DNA of 64,000 bases from Balanoglossus misakiensis (Eukaryota; Hemichordata), in NCBI GenBank assembly GCA_040954595.2, contig CM082586.2:4402001-4466000 (forward strand), read 5' to 3'. The notes beneath the pieces were generated by a model. It was not told where the DNA came from. It searched no databases and worked only from the letters and a program-made list of their open reading frames with translations. The translations under genes and the position numbers were made by a program. Below, in pieces: positions 1 through 10,238 of this stretch (the first letter of the stretch is position 1; each line of letters opens with the position of its first letter).

Positions 1-1629
1 TCCCGTCCAAATGTCTCACAGTGGACATAAATCATATTCCTACAATAACAATACATTCTGTGTTGAACTTGATGTTCTGCAGTACAGTGGGTTGTACTTT
101 AATATACATCGAAAAAAATCGTCATTTCTGGTTTTGAAAGTGTGAACAAGAATTATCAGAAATTAGTGATAAAAAACACTATGGGGCTACCCACGCTATC
201 TTCGACAAACAGTTCAAATGCTAAACAATCCCTTTGTCAATTATTAATTTACAGCACCGCCGCCATTCGACCAGGCTGATATAGTACATGCCCAGGTATA
301 ATTGATTAGCTTTGCCGTTGATAAGACTTATATGGTCAACCATGTGAAATGTTCTATCACAATAATAATATATGTGCGAATTAGAAGTGTGGTAATTTAA
401 TTAGATTAGGTAAATCATCTCAACCACACAAATCCCAGATAAATCTGCCGTCATATGTGCAAGTCATTTAAAGAAACTCAGGGCAGTCATGTAAGTTTAT
501 TCATCGTTTTTACCACTCCTGGCGTAGTAAACTGCAGCTTCCATAATTAGACGACGTCATAATTCACACCAAAACCATGCATACCGAAGCTATGATGTCA
601 TTACCAATCAGAACCTTCCGTGTCATCCGGGGATGTAAACACGCATACACAAGTTAATCATTAAACTCAAATCAAACAACTCTTCATGGGTTTGTTGAAC
701 TCGCACAGTCGTATCATTGGCTAATGCTATTAAAATCAGTCAGAAAGCGGGATACTGTTCACTGCGTTTGGGCAGGTAATTTTATGGATTCTTGCATCTT
801 CACGCTTTAGAAAACTAAGGAGATGTAACATTAGAGCTTGTCGATGTTTTCGGGGACATCGACAGCATACCAGCGTTTTCAAGGAGTAGGCGTCAGATAT
901 TGTTCAGTTATTCAACTTTGGGGTCACACACTGGTAGATCATTAATTGTAATTGATTACTCGTTCATACACGCTAAGCCTTCTTGCTATAGGTGTGCACG
1001 AGGTCCTTGGTGTGTGATCAGAAATTATGAATAGAGTTCGAGTGACGTGTTTCTAGGATATACCAAAAGCAGAATTCCTTCGCGATATGCGCTTTTAAAA
1101 TAATACATCCGTGGAAATAACTGTCACAGCAAAGACAGGCAGACAGTTAGACAGGCACACAGGCTGGCGGAGAGGTATGCGTCGACAGACAATCATGTAG
1201 GCCTAGGTAGAGACAGATAGACAGACAGACAAACAGGCAGACATGATAGATAGATAGACTGTATATAGAATTTGCCCGTGCTGTCGTTGGAGGCGCTGCA
1301 TGTGTGGAGAAAACAGCCAACAAACAAATACGCGTCACTAGGATACACGACAACTATCAATGGTTGTCTGTTGTTGTTGTTTTTTGGCACATAATATAGG
1401 TTATCCCGGAACCGTTGAGTGTACCGATTTCACGGAATATTCTCATACAAGTATTAAGATTTCGATTTGTTATTTGATCAGTGGCAGAAGTGATCAAGAG
1501 GTCGTTAAATTTGCGAAGGTCATACAGGACCTCCGATGACTACAGCCCAAGCCACAGGCAACTGACACAAACTTCCGATACCCTGTAGTAGTTGTAGTCG
1601 TTGAACGTTCGTATATAGAAGTCAGCAAG
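1..1629. other. Upstream intergenic region of the LKAAEAR1 homologue
   Basis: I see no convincing coding exon here. The open frames on the minus strand around 1147-1390 come from a simple-sequence tract of GACA/GATA-type repeats (about 1135-1260) and have no splice or homology support. The last few hundred bases presumably hold the promoter and 5' UTR of the gene that starts at 1630, but I recognise no TATA box or other core element with confidence. Confidence 0.5.
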
Positions 1630-3447
1630 ATGCCGAAAAAGGACGACGAGGTGAGTGACAGCAAAAAGGATTATGCAATATCGCCACTGACATCAGTATC
1701 TTTAAACTTTAAGATTGTGCTACTGTAGTACCAAATACAATGTATGGTGATTGTGGGAATGTAATGTACTAGCCTTGCGTACACAGGTCTGTGTGTTCCC
1801 GGCCTCCACGTAACGCCAGGAACTATGGAGATATTATTAATACATGTACCTCGATGACGGGAACACACGGACCTGTACGCAGGGCTTGTAAACGTACATG
1901 TCATCCAACACCTGAGCTGCGGTTGTTTGTATCAACGTGTATAAACTGTAATTTTCCCAGATCCTGCACTAAGCAGTATATACAATGTATTTCTACCACA
2001 AATTTTGCTCAGTTTGGTTTGACTGTTCCACATGTACAGTACATTTTAAATGTACATTTTAGAATTCCATATTTTATACTGTATTATTCTTTGCATATTA
2101 TCAGGAACCCATGGACAGCTCTGGCAAATTCAAACCAAAGAAATGGAAACAAGTTACACCAAAGGAACTCAGTAATATGTCACCCCAGGAAAGAAGTAAA
2201 TACCTAGCAGTGAGTATAGTTTTTAGGGCATTCTTATTTAAGGCACGGACCGTGTTTAAAGGGAGACGATCGTCATATGCGCATGTGCGTAATTTTGGAG
2301 TGAAATAGCACGATACACATAATGTTGCTTGTCGGAGAGATCACATGTACTCGAACCTCATTTAACCACAGCGTTTGTTTTCCACCTACAAGTATGAAGA
2401 CCCACCCAAGCATGTAGCCGAAGCCATGGCCAAAACAAAGACAAGACTGACAGAAAAGAAGAAAACGGACAAACAACAAACACAGCCGGTGCCCATTGAA
2501 GAGCAGTTGGACAAGGAAAAGCATAGCCAGCTCATAGGACAGTTAAAGTGAGTTCATGTATTGTCATGAGGAAAAGTTCCATGTTAAGCCAATATGCACT
2601 GACTCAACAAACTCACTTGTGGATCTCAAGAAATATTACTCCACACTTTGAGTAAAGTTATAACTCAGCTAACTCAGAGATTCTAAGATGTGTCATATTG
2701 AGTCAAAACTTTTGCAAGCTCATGCTTGTTACGAGGCATATATTTAATCATTATATTTTTTCTTTGCCAGGGCTGCGGAAGCACGTAACAGACTCCGAGT
2801 AATGAGACTGCGGTACCAAGCCAATCGGGTCAGTAGACAGATTCATTTTACCTCCATATGCGCTCACCTGTTCCATCTCATTACTCTGCACATAGGTTCA
2901 TCTTAACCAGGTGTAAACAAGATGTTATATTCAGATTGAAAAATTTAGAAGCAATAAACATTTATTTTAAATGCAAATTTTGTGCAAGGCCTTTATAAAA
3001 CTCATTGTATTTTGTTGACAAGAACACAATTGCTCATTGTTGTCCATTACCAACAAAGCAGTGAGATCCTCTATGAATTCATGTTGGGAATGGAAAATAA
3101 ACAATGCAGTCACCTGTGATTTGTTTCAGGCTGAAGAAGTCAAACATCTGATTGCGTGTCAACCCACGTCATTGAAAGCTGTTAGGTTACAAGCACTGGT
3201 TCCTCCTTACCAAGACAATATTTCATCAAGAGATGCCCTCGACTCCTTACAGGTAAGACTAAAGAGAGATCAAGCGTGCGTGGGATAGATTTGCCTTCCA
3301 TTGTTGTATAAAATGTTCAAATCCTTTTCCACTGAATATAAATAATGAGATTTAAAATACTCTTCTTCCTTTCCACTACAGAGAGAAAGAGTCGAATCAA
3401 TCCTGGAAGACGAAATGGGACTGACTGTGAACAGAGATCTCTCATGA
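1630..3447 (+). CDS. LKAAEAR1: LKAAEAR motif-containing protein 1 homologue, six exons
   Basis: Exons: 1630-1650, 2105-2209, 2393-2547, 2771-2828, 3130-3252 and 3382-3447, all with GT/AG junctions and matching phases. They encode 175 residues. The signature LKAAEAR is at residues 93-99 and is made across an intron: exon 3 ends with the first two bases of the Lys codon and exon 4 supplies the rest, followed by NRLRVMRLRYQANR. The protein starts MPKKDDE and is rich in Lys, Glu and Gln, with no signal peptide or membrane segment. The C-terminal half has a likely helical stretch (SLKAVRLQALVPPYQ) and ends NRDLS. The vertebrate family is named only for its motif and its biochemical role is not established, so I give none. 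An AATAAA lies at 3759-3764. The identification rests on the exact motif and its basic, Arg-rich surroundings. The short first exon is the least certain part. Confidence 0.8.
1773..1886. repeat. Imperfect inverted repeat in LKAAEAR1 intron 1
   Basis: Arms of about 28 bases (about 1773-1801 and 1859-1886) pair with few mismatches around a loop of about 57 bases. The cores are CAGGTCTGTGTGTTCCCG and its near complement CGGGAACACACGGACCTG. It lies wholly in the intron between exons 1 and 2. It could be an old hairpin transposon remnant; no target duplication was found. Confidence 0.5.
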
Positions 3448-4881
3448 AAAGAATCAACACCATTTACAGTCTTATTGGAGAAGAATAGGAACACTTTCCA
3501 CAGTTTGCTAAAATGATTGAGGTTTCAGTGAAACTAAAGAATCATGATATTTAAATACATTAGGAGGGGAAATTATAAGATTTACATTTATAAAGTATAG
3601 TTTGAGATTGGTCAATAATCCAACAGAAACAGTTCTATTAAAACAATATTTGCTAACAACATTGTTGGTTGTTTATTGTATTACGGTCCAAGGGATTGTG
3701 ATTGTATGCTAATGTGTGTGTAAATGGAATTTTCTGATATGTAAAGGGAAAAAAAATCAATAAAAAGTGAAACATTTTTTGTTAAGTTGTAGTTCAGTAT
3801 GTAAAAATTCACCAGATTCTTGGCATATTTTTTAAATAAATCAAAGTTTTCTGGGTAACAAAACTTTAGAAACTAAAATTATGTTCACGTCTGATTTTTT
3901 TGTTTTTGATGTTGAGTTCACCCCAGTACCCTCTACAGAAGTCCAACTTTACCATCACAAAGTGAAATATATTTGCCAATGCATAAGAATCGCCCATGTT
4001 ATTTATTGACAAAAATAAACACAAACATAATCTATTGATTCTCCAATGTAAGCAAACAATTTCACACCTAATAAGCAAAACAAACAAATAAACAATGCAT
4101 TAGAAAGTGATATTTTGCAGTAAACACTATTGTTTATAAAAGAAAGAGGTGTTGCAATTGAAAATTTGCCATATGTGTTTTTATAATCCCCGGCTGAATT
4201 CATGACCCAGTTTAAAGGTATAGCTCTCATTGAGCGAGGTTTAAATTGGCTGAGGACGAGGTTGCATTTTCACCAATCGCCTTTTCCCTCTTTGTTTAAC
4301 CAATCACTGCCTTAGTTACTCATCCTCAGGAGGAGGGAAAGTCCCGTAGCTCATTCGAGCGGGAACAGCCAGTGTGAGTGTTGCGCCCCACTCAGCTCTT
4401 TGCCCCACCCTCCCACCTCTTATTTATTTATTTATTTTTGTTGTTGCTGCAATGTAATATTTACTGCTTCATACATTATCACTGTGCATTTGTATTTGAA
4501 GCATTTGCTGCCTGCCTTTTTATTGGCAATTTTGTAAGTTCTGCCTCTTTCACAGGCCTGCTTTATGTATGACCGGGGGGGATTTCGTAGTATGTAAGGA
4601 CTAAGGTCCAGTAGTTTAGTATTAAAGTTTACCCCCCAATGTTGACCCAACATCTGTGTTTTGTGTTTGCTTGCTCTTAAGAAAGTGAGGAGGAAGTGAG
4701 GTTTAAATCTAGTTCTCCCCGACCAGGTCATACAGGGCTTTGACCTTTCACCAGTGGAGTACAGAAACAAATGAACATAGCCATCCAAAGCGAGGCTGGT
4801 AGACATCTTGCCGGGTGCTCTGCACGTACAGTACGGAAAACACCAGCCCAGCTGTAGTGAGTCGGGGTGAAAATTCTCAGA
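3448..4881. other. 3' UTR of the LKAAEAR1 homologue and upstream region of DLAT
   Basis: The first part is the AT-rich 3' UTR, with polyadenylation signals at 3759-3764 and about 3834-3840. The rest is intergenic DNA with an ATTT-repeat run near 4420-4437. The GC-richer stretch after about 4690 is the likely promoter and 5' UTR of DLAT. The open frames seen here on both strands are short and lack support. Confidence 0.5.
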
Positions 4882-7800
4882 ATGCAGCGATCAGCGTGTG
4901 CCGTTAGCACGCTCAGTCGGATACAGACTCTGTCGAGGGTGGCGAGAGGTCGATCATGTAGGGTTTTTGCCGTTCGGAGCGCTCACTTGTGCAGAACTGT
5001 AAGGTAAGCTCATCGTAACCGAGGGGGCCTGGCATGCACGGTGACACTGGCAGCATCTGATCATGGTCACGTCCCTGGCTAGCTCTTCACCAATTTGCCG
5101 ATCTTTCCGTTGTGTTTCGAGAATACTAACATAGCAGTGTTCGTTTGGCCGTATGTGCACTTTTAACCGTGGTGCTTGATCTCGTCATCGTGGCTAACAT
5201 GGCGAGAATGTGCGATCTCCAATTTCATGTTCGACGGAATACTTCTAACTTCCCATAGCTCAGGCTACAGTGTCAGTCCGTGATACATTGCAATGTAGAG
5301 AGAGAATTATGTAACATATAAAATCACACACAGTCGGCCGATCCGCTATGTTAATGATGGTAATAAATCTATGTATATATGCAGTACAGCAATCAGGTCG
5401 TTCAACTTTAAAACTGGTACATGTACATGTACATCATTCTGCTGCAATATACTAGTATATGTACATGTATGCCATCACATGACCGCTGACCCTGAGAATA
5501 CTTTCACCCTTCGGAACCATGAATGAGTATGTAAATGAGAGGCTGCCTCTACCATATCATAACTAAGTTTGTTGTTGTTGTTGTTGTTGTTGTACAGGTC
5601 GCCACTGCAAAGACCAGTGAAGTTCCAACTGTACAGAATCAACAATGTAGCACATGTACGATTTATCAGTTCAGGTAAGAGAAAAGGTTATCTCATTCCT
5701 TCTCGAGACCATCTAACTTGTGTCATCAGGCCCTGTCATCTTTCTGTCAGCATATAAAAAAATGTCCTACATGGCTCCATATAAACACATTGTAATTTTT
5801 GTGTGTGTGTTTTTGTGTCTTCAGAGGAATTACCTCCTCATCATAAGGTTCCTCTGCCCGCGTTGTCACCAACCATGGAAACTGGAACGCTCTCAAGATG
5901 GGAAAAGAAGGTAGGCCACAGTAGTTTCTCACCACTACGGTACATGGTAATAGGCAAGTTGTTGTATGGTGATGTCAAACTGTGCAAACGTGGGTACCAG
6001 CTTTTATTAGCTGACACTTTCCACTATGTTGACAATTCATTTTGGAACATTTATAGAATAATAGAAAAACACGTAGTAGACTATTGTCTGGAAGGAAGCA
6101 CTTGTCATTTCAGTTGTAGTTGACCATACAGTATGCGAAAATCAGAGACTGAGATGGGAGGACATCACAGTAAAGTAAAACCGTTGCTGAAACAGGTGTT
6201 GTGATTAAACTTAAGTACACTGTTGTGTAAAGTGATGCCATCGTTTCTCTTGCAATGATCAGATCGGTGATCGTGTCAGTGAGGGTGACGTTCTCGCCGA
6301 AGTCGAAACAGACAAAGCTACAATGTCCATGGAAACACCGGAAGAAGGATATCTTGCCAAGATATTCATTGAAGGTGGGACTAAGGACATCCCAATAGGA
6401 AAGGTAACCATGTACAACATGTTTTTTTTTTCTAGCCTGATGCAACGTGAGTAGTGTATGCAGAATGAAATGTGACAATGAGGTCCCCAGGGCCCGGCAG
6501 AGTTGCTAACCCAGGTTGGATTTTGGGTTAAAAGCGCAAAGCTAATTTATTTAAATCAGTACTTTAATGTTATTTTTTCGCCTTCAGTTGTTGTGTATTT
6601 TGGCCGAGGAAGAGGGTGACGTGCCGGCATTCAAAGATTACGTTCCCGAAGAAGATCTTGGGGGTCCACCACCGTTGCCCAAGTCGCCCGCAGAACCCAA
6701 GGCATCTTCTCAAGCAGCTCCCGTGAGTACACGTTCCATTGGCTGGTTTTGGGTGACCCACTGGGGTCAGAGGTCAAAAGAACAAAAATACTGAAGACAT
6801 AGTGAAAAGCTACAGCTTTAAAATTTATAAGTTACAGAGTCTTTTGTTGTTTATGTTCCACTGCAATCCAGTATGTTGGATTTAAGTATAGAGTATGAGC
6901 GGAAGTCTTGAGCGATTTCTCTTGTTTACTTTTCAGCCACCACCGCCACCTCCAAGGCCAAGACCAATGGCAGTGCCACCACCAACACCACCAAGACCAA
7001 CTCCACAGCTGGGCGGAACGTCCATGCCAGTCTCCTCACCAGGGACAAGGATTCTAGCCAGCCCATACGCCAAGAAACTAGCCAAGGATAAAAACATTGA
7101 TCTTGCGGTAATAACTTTTTTTTAACCCCTTTCACCCCCAGTTCTATCTTCAGAGGTCCAACCTTACCATAGAAAGCAATGGGTTTGGACTGAACCATGG
7201 CGGTGAAAGGGTTAAATATTAAAGGGTCTTCATTGATACTTTTATAGCGTATTATCTTTTAGTGTCACAAGTATATGACTCATATTCATAATCGTGTTGT
7301 CTTCTGCAAGATGAGGCAAGAATTGTAACATTATTTCGTTTTGAATTCATCGACCGGATCAACAGCTGGTGCAAGGGTCTGGCCCGGGAGGAAGGATCGT
7401 CGCCCACGACGTCGAGAACTTCCAACCACCGATTGCGGAAGCCCTGCCCACGGCACTACCAGTTGGCATCGGCACTGCGGCCGCCACTCCACCCCCACCA
7501 CCAGCCACAACCGCATTTTCCGATTTGGAACTCAGTAACATCAGAAAGGTGAGCTGGGATTGGTCAGGGAAGCTAGTCACCTGACTAGTCTGTGGCAATG
7601 AACGTATGTGGTTCTTGTGGGATAGTTGACTTATATTAACCTATTATTCCCAATGTGTATGTTATCATATATCTGTATTATAATATTTCTTGTGAAAATC
7701 TGTCAGCTGTGTATCACTAATGCGCATTTTGTGTCCCTTTACTCCTAGGTGATCGCAGGCAGATTGACGCATTCTAAACAGACAGTGCCTCACTATTATC

Positions 7801-9346
7801 TCACTGTGGACATCAGAATGGACGAAGTGCTAGAGTGAGTTTTAAATCAAATTATCAAGATGCAGGATTAAGTTTGACCTGTGGTAACTGTGTAACTAGA
7901 ATAAGAGAGAAAGTTTCTTCCATACTCCATCAAAGTCACTTAATTTAATCTGTACCTGTAGTGAAGTGTATGTTGATTTGTTGCTCATAAAAAGCATTGT
8001 ATATATGTTTGTTTCAGACTTAGGAAAGAATTGAATGAAACGGTGAAGGAAGACGGTGTGAAGCTCTCTGTAAATGACTTTGTGGTCAAGGCAGCGGCAC
8101 TCGCTTGTCTGAAAGTACCAGCGGTGAACTCGTCGTGGCAAGATACGTACATCAGAGAGTAAGTTTTTATGTTTCTTGCGTGTTTGTGTATTTGGAATAT
8201 TGCCTACATTTCGTGTGTGTGTGAGTTAGGAGCAATCAGGTAGCAATCCTTTTCACACATATTGTACGGTGATCTGGTTTGAATTTCAGATATCACACAG
8301 TTGATGTCAGTGTGGCCGTCAGTACAGACACTGGGCTTATAACACCAATCGTCTTCAACGCACATTCAAAGGTAAGCTTCTTGGTCTGTGAAGGCATACC
8401 ATATATTTTTATTTGTAACTTTAGGAGTACCTTGCAAGAGCAGTTCAAAGTTTACCACAGAAGGTTCAACAAATGCATTCTTCTGGAGATTTGCTTGACA
8501 AAAACGCTCTGTCTCATTATTTCCTTTCAGGGCGTGGCTACCATCAGTCAAGAGACCAAAGCATTGGCAGAGAGAGCTAGGGAAGGAAAACTACAACCTC
8601 AAGAATTCCAAGTAATTATGATTTATTACTTACGTACTTACTGACTTAATTATGTATTTACTTAATACTCAATACTTCCCTGACAGGGCATGGCTTGCCA
8701 TGTTGCATAGAACCCAAATGAATAATTCTTGTGGAAAACCCAGTGCTTAATCTCCTGATGTTTGACATCTTGCCATTGCAGGGTGGTACCTTTACAATCT
8801 CCAACCTTGGCATGTTCGGCATTAAGCACTTCACGGCGATTATCAACCCCCCTCAAGCCTGTATATTAGCTGTAGGCGCATCGCAGAGGACGCTCGTTGT
8901 GGACGAGGACAGCGAACAAGGGTGAGTGTGTTAATATCTCTGGAGATCTAGCCAATCCCTGATTTTCACTGGAGGGCCAACAGATAATCAGACAATTCAT
9001 GCAACAGTATACACATATTGACTGGTCATGAAACAGACTATACTGTTACATTACCCTCATGACCAGTCAATATATGTATACTGTTGATATATGTTGCACT
9101 CTCGTTTTATCAAAAATAGTCAGCTCCCATGGGCTTAACAAACATTCAGGCTTATATCTGGGTGAATACAATGGCGAATTAGGAGAAGTTTGAATTTCTT
9201 TTTTATCTTCTTTCAGATTCAGTGCAGCTAACGTTATGAACGTAACACTGAGCTGCGACCACAGAGTAGTGGATGGAGCCGTCGGCGCCCAGTGGTTGCA
9301 ACATTTCAAGAAGTTCCTGGAAAAACCCAACACAATGCTTCTTTAG
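4882..9346 (+). CDS. DLAT: Dihydrolipoamide acetyltransferase (PDH E2), mitochondrial, 13 exons
   Basis: Transfers acetyl groups from the lipoyl arm to CoA in the core of the mitochondrial pyruvate dehydrogenase complex. Exons: 4882-5003, 5598-5674, 5825-5910, 6263-6403, 6588-6722, 6937-7107, 7366-7548, 7749-7834, 8018-8158, 8290-8371, 8531-8611, 8782-8921, 9217-9346; 524 residues. The first 60 or so residues are Arg/Ser-rich with almost no acidic residues, as in a mitochondrial presequence. One lipoyl domain follows (about 75-155; [11 protein letters not shown], lipoylated Lys113 in ETDKATM), then a Pro/Ala-rich linker, the E1/E3-binding domain (about 225-262; [23 protein letters not shown]), a second Pro-rich linker and the catalytic domain. 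The catalytic signature DHRVVDG (His497, Asp501) shows it is a true E2 and not PDHX/E3BP. Human DLAT has two lipoyl domains and about 647 residues, so this protein is shorter by about one domain. The start ATG fits the presequence but lies in a weak context. Confidence 0.95.
5567..5593 (+). repeat. (TTG)n microsatellite abutting the DLAT exon 2 acceptor
   Basis: About eight TTG units run directly into the TACAG acceptor of DLAT exon 2 (exon starts 5598). The repeat therefore occupies the place of the polypyrimidine tract of intron 1. Confidence 0.85.
7122..7215. mobile_element. piggyBac-type MITE, copy 1 (DLAT intron 6)
   Basis: A 94-bp segment bounded by TTAA on both sides. Inside, the ends are CCCCTTTCACC and GGTGAAAGGG, an inverted repeat that begins with CCC. 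TTAA target duplications and termini beginning CCC are the hallmarks of the piggyBac superfamily. The interior (AGGTCCAACCTTACCATAG, then GCAATGGG) resembles that of copy 2 at 25662-25750. It has no coding capacity and is a non-autonomous miniature element. Confidence 0.75.
9002..9086. repeat. Near-perfect 30-bp inverted repeat in DLAT intron 12
   Basis: Arms 9002-9031 and 9057-9086 pair at 29 of 30 positions around a 25-base loop. The one mismatch is C-A on the plus-strand transcript and a G-U wobble on the minus-strand transcript, so an antisense RNA could pair along the whole stem. It could be a small hairpin transposon or a pre-miRNA-like hairpin. No flanking duplication was recognised. 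Confidence 0.75.
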
Positions 9347-10238
9347 AAGTAGCAATCTTCTGTAAATACTTTTATCATGGCTTGTGTATTGTAAAATCTG
9401 AAATGACCTGAATAGCTTGTTTATTCAGACCTAGGAAACATATAGTGTTTTTGGTTTGTATGTGTATGTTTCATTATGTCAGTTTTTTTATTTGACTGAA
9501 ATGGAAAGAATAGTTGTGTCCTATTCCCTGGTGTTTTCTAGCTTGATCAATTTTTTTTTTTACAAATACACGCTGTGTTTGGAAATCAAGAAAAATGGCT
9601 GACTACCGCGGAGCAAAACGCCAGTTGTATTTATGATCGTAGGGTAATTGTCAGGATTTCTTGCAATTTGTAGAAAAGAGAGCTTCCTCTGTATTCAGGT
9701 CATGGCTGAAATCAGTTCAGATTGGTTGTTGGGCTCTAAAATTTTAATTCAAACTCAACATCCACACAGGCTATGCACTGATAAATATCAATAAAAGACG
9801 AGGTGAAAATACCTGAAAAAGGGGACGTTTTATGACAACTGCGACATGAAAACTGAAATATGGATGGAAAATGTCACAGCCATGAATGAGATTTCAACAC
9901 AGCAATTTCAGCTTAGCCCTTTGCACCAGTTTGGGGGCCACTTGTGGGAGTGAAACCGTACATAGAATTTAATGTTAGATTATGTAAATTGTAGAGGAGA
10001 TCACCAAATTTTATGCTCGGTAATGAAATTTTTGAATGATTCACTTGTCAGTAATAAAATTGTTACAAATACTGAACATTGTTCGTCTGATGTAGTCCTG
10101 TGTAATTAGTCAGATGCAACGGGTGCGAGATCAAACAAACGTGGATTAATAGTGTACTATAACCCTGTAAGTTTACTGTATTACATGGAAGAAGTATTGA
10201 GGGCCATCTCAGCTTAGTCAACTGTTCTCAACCCTAAT
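9347..10238. other. Convergent intergenic region between DLAT and SLC16-like gene A
   Basis: This holds the DLAT 3' UTR, with candidate AATAAA signals at 9790-9795 and near 10054, and presumably the 3' UTR of the minus-strand transporter gene that ends at 10239. I see no other gene, hairpin or repeat. Confidence 0.5.

Noticed and set aside
1147-1390. Overlapping minus-strand open frames rich in Cys, Leu and Ser
   Set aside because: They arise from a GACA/GATA simple repeat and have no splice or homology support.
1791-2207. 138-codon plus-strand open frame
   Set aside because: It overlaps exon 2 of the LKAAEAR1 homologue in another frame and runs through the inverted repeat of intron 1.
4378-4572. 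Short hydrophobic open frame upstream of DLAT
   Set aside because: It is driven by an ATTT repeat and T-rich DNA, with no supporting splice sites.
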